From Salvator merianae (Eukaryota; Chordata; Lepidosauria; Squamata; Teiidae), in NCBI GenBank assembly GCA_003586115.2, contig QVOM02000029.1, positions 22,930,829-22,994,828 on the forward strand: a stretch of DNA of 64,000 nucleotides, in the 5' to 3' direction. Of the stretch, positions 60,438-64,000 are shown in pieces. A program made the position numbers and the translations under genes. Positions within the stretch are counted from its first letter, which is position 1; the number at the start of each line of letters is the position of its first letter. A model generated the notes under the pieces. It worked only from the letters and a program-made list of their open reading frames with translations. It did no database searches and was not told the DNA's origin.

Positions 60438-60843
60438 GGCCATATCTACACTGACCTGGTAGACCAACCCAAGCCTCCGCCCACCAGAATGCTTTGTCCG
60501 CACTAAGCTCCCTCTGCACTAAATGAGGCATTGACTGAGCTATAGTGGAAAAGTGGCACCAAACGTGGACTGCTTGTAAGCAATCCATGAAGAGTTGCAG
60601 GCTGGTATACTGAGTAGCTGCTTGTGTGCAAATGCACATGAACTGCTGGTCTGGCATGCCACAGCTGAGAGTCCAAAGCCATTTCTCTGGGTAACTGGAA
60701 GTGGCACTTGGAAGTGTACTGCTTCTTGGGCACTCTGTAAAAACAGCTCTGGGAGGCAACTACTTCCTGGCCTCCATAGTTGAGCTGGGGTCTTGGTATG
60801 AGCCAGTGTGGTTTGGGATAGCCCATACTGTGCAGAAAGGTCC
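60438..60843. mobile_element. MITE with TTG target duplication
   Basis: Left GGCCATATCTACACTGACC; right reverse complement GGACCTTTCTGCACAGTATGG. Flanks are TTG (60435-60437) and TTG (60844-60846). About 406 bp. Frames inside have no recognisable protein. Confidence 0.8.
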
Positions 60844-61096
60844 TTGGATCATCTATTCACTGTTTGAAAGATAGAGGAGCAGGGGTATGCATGGTTTGGC
60901 TCAACTTTAGCAGAACCAGCCTGGTTTTGCAGGGAGAGGATAGGAGAAGTGAGCTCTTCAGGTGCCACATCTACCATGAAGTAGCCACCCATCCTTGAAA
61001 TTGTATTTTTCTTAATGGAGAACACAAGTTCACAAAATGATAAGAGTTATAGAAGTGACAGCTTTGAATGACTGGTGTCTAAAGACCAGTCCCTGG

Positions 61097-61131
61097 CCTG
61101 CATGCCTGCATGCCTGCATGCGCGCACGCAC
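61097..61131 (+). repeat. (CCTGCATG)n with alternating CG/CA tract
   Basis: Three GCCTGCAT units run into GCGCGCACGCAC, an alternating purine-pyrimidine stretch. Confidence 0.9.
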
Positions 61132-61284
61132 AAAAACTTCTAATGTGATGTGAAAGAGTCTTTGTCCTTTTCAAAAATGTCCGTGTACAAAAGGTACATA
61201 GCTCATGTTGAAAAGTGACATTATGTTCATGCTGCGGTATTACAAATGTTCGAGTATGTTTAATACCTTAACATTTTTCAAGAT

Positions 61285-61654
61285 GAACATGGAAATTTTC
61301 CCAGGACTATACTGAGAATGCTAGACATATCCATGGCATTTCTTATATAGTCCTGGGATATTGAGGCCATATCCCAAAACATCACTACAGATTTTCTGAA
61401 ATAGCAAACACCTGTGTTTGCCTGATGCTTTCGTGATAGTTCATCTTGAAAATACCCAGATGCTAGTCAAGTGCACAAGAAAAAAACAAAGGGAAGTAGG
61501 TGGGCACTTGGTAAGTATATGGGTATTTTCAAGAAGAATAATTGTGGAAGCAGCAAGCAGACACAGGTAAGAGCTTGTGATTGCCATCCTCATCTGGTGG
61601 GAGCAGTAAAAGGCAAAATCTCATGATTGCCTGTTACAGTCTGGAGGCAGCCTT
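61285..61654 (+). mobile_element. Foldback element family E, copy 2
   Basis: 'cccaggactatactgagaatgc', 'ggcatttcttatatagtcctggg', 'caagtgcac', 'gggcacttgg', 'ctggtgggagcag' and the end 'ggaggcagccttag' follow 27685-28072. Its own inner arms are 'cttgaaaatacccagat' (about 61447-61463) and 'atgggtattttcaag' (about 61517-61531). Confidence 0.8.
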
Positions 61655-61659
61655 AGTGT

Positions 61660-63060
61660 TTCCTAAGAAATATACCCTTTATCTGAAAATGGAATGTTTA
61701 TTTATAAGATTTTGTGCATAAAATTGCATAGAGATATTAAAAAAAAAAAAAAAAAAGGATGTTGCCTTAAGTGAAATTGTTCTTCGTAGTTTGCAAAAAG
61801 TTATCCCAAGGGCTTTTATGGACATATTTGATTTTTAAACTGGGTGGGGTTGGGTGAATAGGTGAAGGGGAGGTAAAATAACCTGAAAAATTCTGAATGA
61901 GCTACCAGGAATAATTCTACTGAGGATTAAAAGTCCATTTTAAATAACACTTAAAATAAATAAGCAACTAGAGCTAGCAATTAACTCTTGCCATTTTAAG
62001 TGGGAATTGGTTTTCACCGATTACTAGGCTACTTGCCTGTCCTTGTCTTCAGCTTTGTGAAAGTCTTTTGAACATAATGAAAAGTTTAACTTGTCAAGTT
62101 TACATTTCAAGGTAAGAGTATGGAATATCAAACACTGCACGTGATAATTGCCAGTGCCTGGAAATAATTTGTACCTGGGGGGGTTAAGCAAAGCATTTCC
62201 TATTTTCCACATAGAGTTTCAGTGTTCCCCTGCTCATGTAAAGGTGAACGGCCAGAGAAATCTTACAAATAAACATCAGATCTAATGTTATACATTAAAC
62301 CACAGGGCCACTACTTCTGAATGTTCTTATTGTTTCTCCTCTTCCTCCTCCTCCTCTTTCTCCACGTGTCAATGTCTTGAGATTTGTGATATCCATTAGC
62401 TGGTACAGTTAAAAATTTGGAAATTGTATTTCACTCCCTCCCGAAAGAAAGATGTGGGGATAAGATTCCCAAACTCTGCTTGCTTCACTGTCATGTCACA
62501 CAACTTTGTCTGGATTGAGAATGGCAGCTGTAACTGTGGATTCATTGTATATATTTAAAACATTTATAGTTATCTTTCAATAAGAATTTCCTGCAGGTTT
62601 CCTACAATAAAAACTGAATAAAATCAATAATGAAAATCAATATAATATAATGAAAACAGGTAATGAACACAGTAAGCACTGTGATCGGTTGATGCCCAAA
62701 TGATTACATGTATTTTGAAAGATCTCTAAAAATTCAACAATATCTATACCTTCCCTATTTCAGAAGGAGATGTGCTGAGGGCTGCAGTTGGGTATCATAG
62801 AAGGAAAGGTCCTTGCTTTCTTGACCATTCGTCTCCAGATTAATTCAGCAGAAGGTATACACCTGAGAGCCTCAGAGTTGGCTCTTCTCACTGCTAGGTC
62901 TGAAGGTGCTTTATGTGCCAAATACAAACATTAAAATTGTCTTTGGATCATATTGCAACCTAATACAACTCTTTGAACAAAACTATTGTTAAGATAGGCA
63001 GATTTGTGCAGCATTTTGCCCTAGATGAAGCAGAGTTTGTTGAAGTATAGTGCCCAGTGT
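61660..63060. other. Intron, nothing recognised
   Basis: An A18 run lies at 61739-61756. No gene recognised. Confidence 0.5.
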
Positions 63061-63081
63061 GCCCTGTGTTTGTGTATGTAT

Positions 63082-63143
63082 CTGTGTGTGTGTGTGTATA
63101 ATCTCTATCTACAAACACACACACACACACACACGTGCGCGCG

Positions 63144-63182
<39 letters not shown>
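63082..63182. repeat. Compound (TG)n/(CA)n/(CG)n/(TA)n microsatellite
   Basis: (TG)n at 63082-63098; (CA)n at about 63114-63134; GTGCGCGCGC at 63135-63144; (CA)n to 63167; then (TA)n to 63182. The TG and CA arms are complementary, and most of the tract alternates purine and pyrimidine, so Z-DNA or cruciform structure is plausible. Confidence 0.95.
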
Positions 63183-63183
<1 letters not shown>

Positions 63184-63184
63184 A

Positions 63185-64000
63185 ACTAATTTCAGAATCT
63201 GATTATGGTAAGGTCTGTTGGGTCAGCCCCCTAATATATGTGTAGGCTGATTGATCACTGACTGTGTGTTCCAGTGTTCACTGCATGCCACTCGAGTGTG
63301 GAGGCAGAGCTTAGGCCTTTTTGCCAGCTTCTTGATCCATTTCTGGCAGCCATTCCATGGGCCAGAGTGCATATCACCAATGTGATCTGAGAGTTCTTTA
63401 AAGAGCAAAGCCAATCCTGGTGTGGTGCCACATGTGCAGTATCAGTGTGGCTACTTTTGTTGCTAGTAGGCCATGGGGTCAGGATGAGGCTACAATGTAG
63501 ACATGGCATGACCGGTACCTTAAGAACAGTCCAGTCCAACTTCAGAATCTAGGGGAGCAAACAGTATTTGTTGCAATTCCAAAACAGAGTTGAGAGGGTG
63601 AGGGTGGGTGCACAGAGAAAAAGAACTTATTTAATGTAGATTATTATTATATATAAATATGCTAATAGCCTTTATATCCTTTAGAGGTTGAGCTCTGTAC
63701 ATCAGCTATGGGGTATGGATCACTTCGGGCATGCTTTGATGTAATGAATTACATTTTGATCACCTGCAGATCAAAACAAAATTCAGTAGGATCAAAGTAA
63801 AATTTTCAACCAAAGCCTTGCTGTTCCCCTGAAAGTCCTCACAGTTCTTATCTATGGGCTGCTACTGCTGTTAAGCATAATATTATTAAACTATAATAAC
63901 AAAAATTCTGATGACCATTAGTTTGTTTTCTATAGGTGTGTGCATTTGACAGCGATAAATAACACAAATCAAATTTGCATCTGATGGAATAACTTAAATT
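63185..64000. other. Intron, nothing recognised
   Basis: AT-rich intron to the end of the window. The GATA-finger exon is not present. Confidence 0.55.

Noticed and set aside
60379..60826. 126- and 107-codon minus-strand frames
   Set aside because: Within the MITE at 60438-60843; no transposase motifs.

Overview
This is vertebrate nuclear DNA, almost all of it intron. One protein-coding exon is recognisable, at 9236-9836 on the + strand. It is the internal exon of TRPS1 (transcriptional repressor, GATA family) that lies just before the GATA-zinc-finger exon. It encodes a C2H2 finger followed by a long, well conserved linker ending DESQSLLR. Everything before it is the 3' part of one TRPS1 intron. 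The remaining 54 kb is the 5' part of the next intron; I did not find the GATA-finger exon here. The repeats (BovB/RTE LINE fragments, a 5S-rRNA-derived SINE, tRNA-derived SINEs of a type common in lizards, many foldback DNA transposons) point to a squamate reptile. A gecko-like lizard is my guess, not a demonstrated assignment.

Layout. 1-9235: intron with a tRNA-SINE remnant (4915-4997), several MITEs (5018-5503, 5799-, 6888-7177) and an antisense BovB/RTE fragment (about 7620-8620) with a MITE inside it. 9236-9836: the exon. 9837-20560: mostly unique AT-rich intron with one LINE-tail repeat and one MITE. 20560-20990: candidate conserved non-coding block. 21030-21470: second antisense BovB fragment. 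22660-29000: dense cluster of MITEs and other repeats. 31440-33410: a 'gagatgtgcac' repeat, a 5S SINE and a decayed CR1/L2-type LINE ORF2. 34922-46360: more MITEs, a hAT foldback and a tRNA SINE. 46360-64000: mainly AT-rich unique intron with a second hAT foldback (50090-50262), more MITEs and a large CA/TG/TA microsatellite near the end.

The main observation is an assemblage of non-autonomous DNA elements. About 17 copies share a terminal motif close to GGGCC(T/C)TTTCTGCACTT; four have exact and several have near-exact 3-bp flanking duplications. Two unusually GC-rich palindromes are a separate hAT-type family with 8-bp target duplications. Two further families carry foldback arms that differ between copies yet still pair within each copy. 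No bacterial-type operon, CRISPR, toxin or defence system, or other novel protein system is visible. The remaining open reading frames look like chance or repeat-derived frames.
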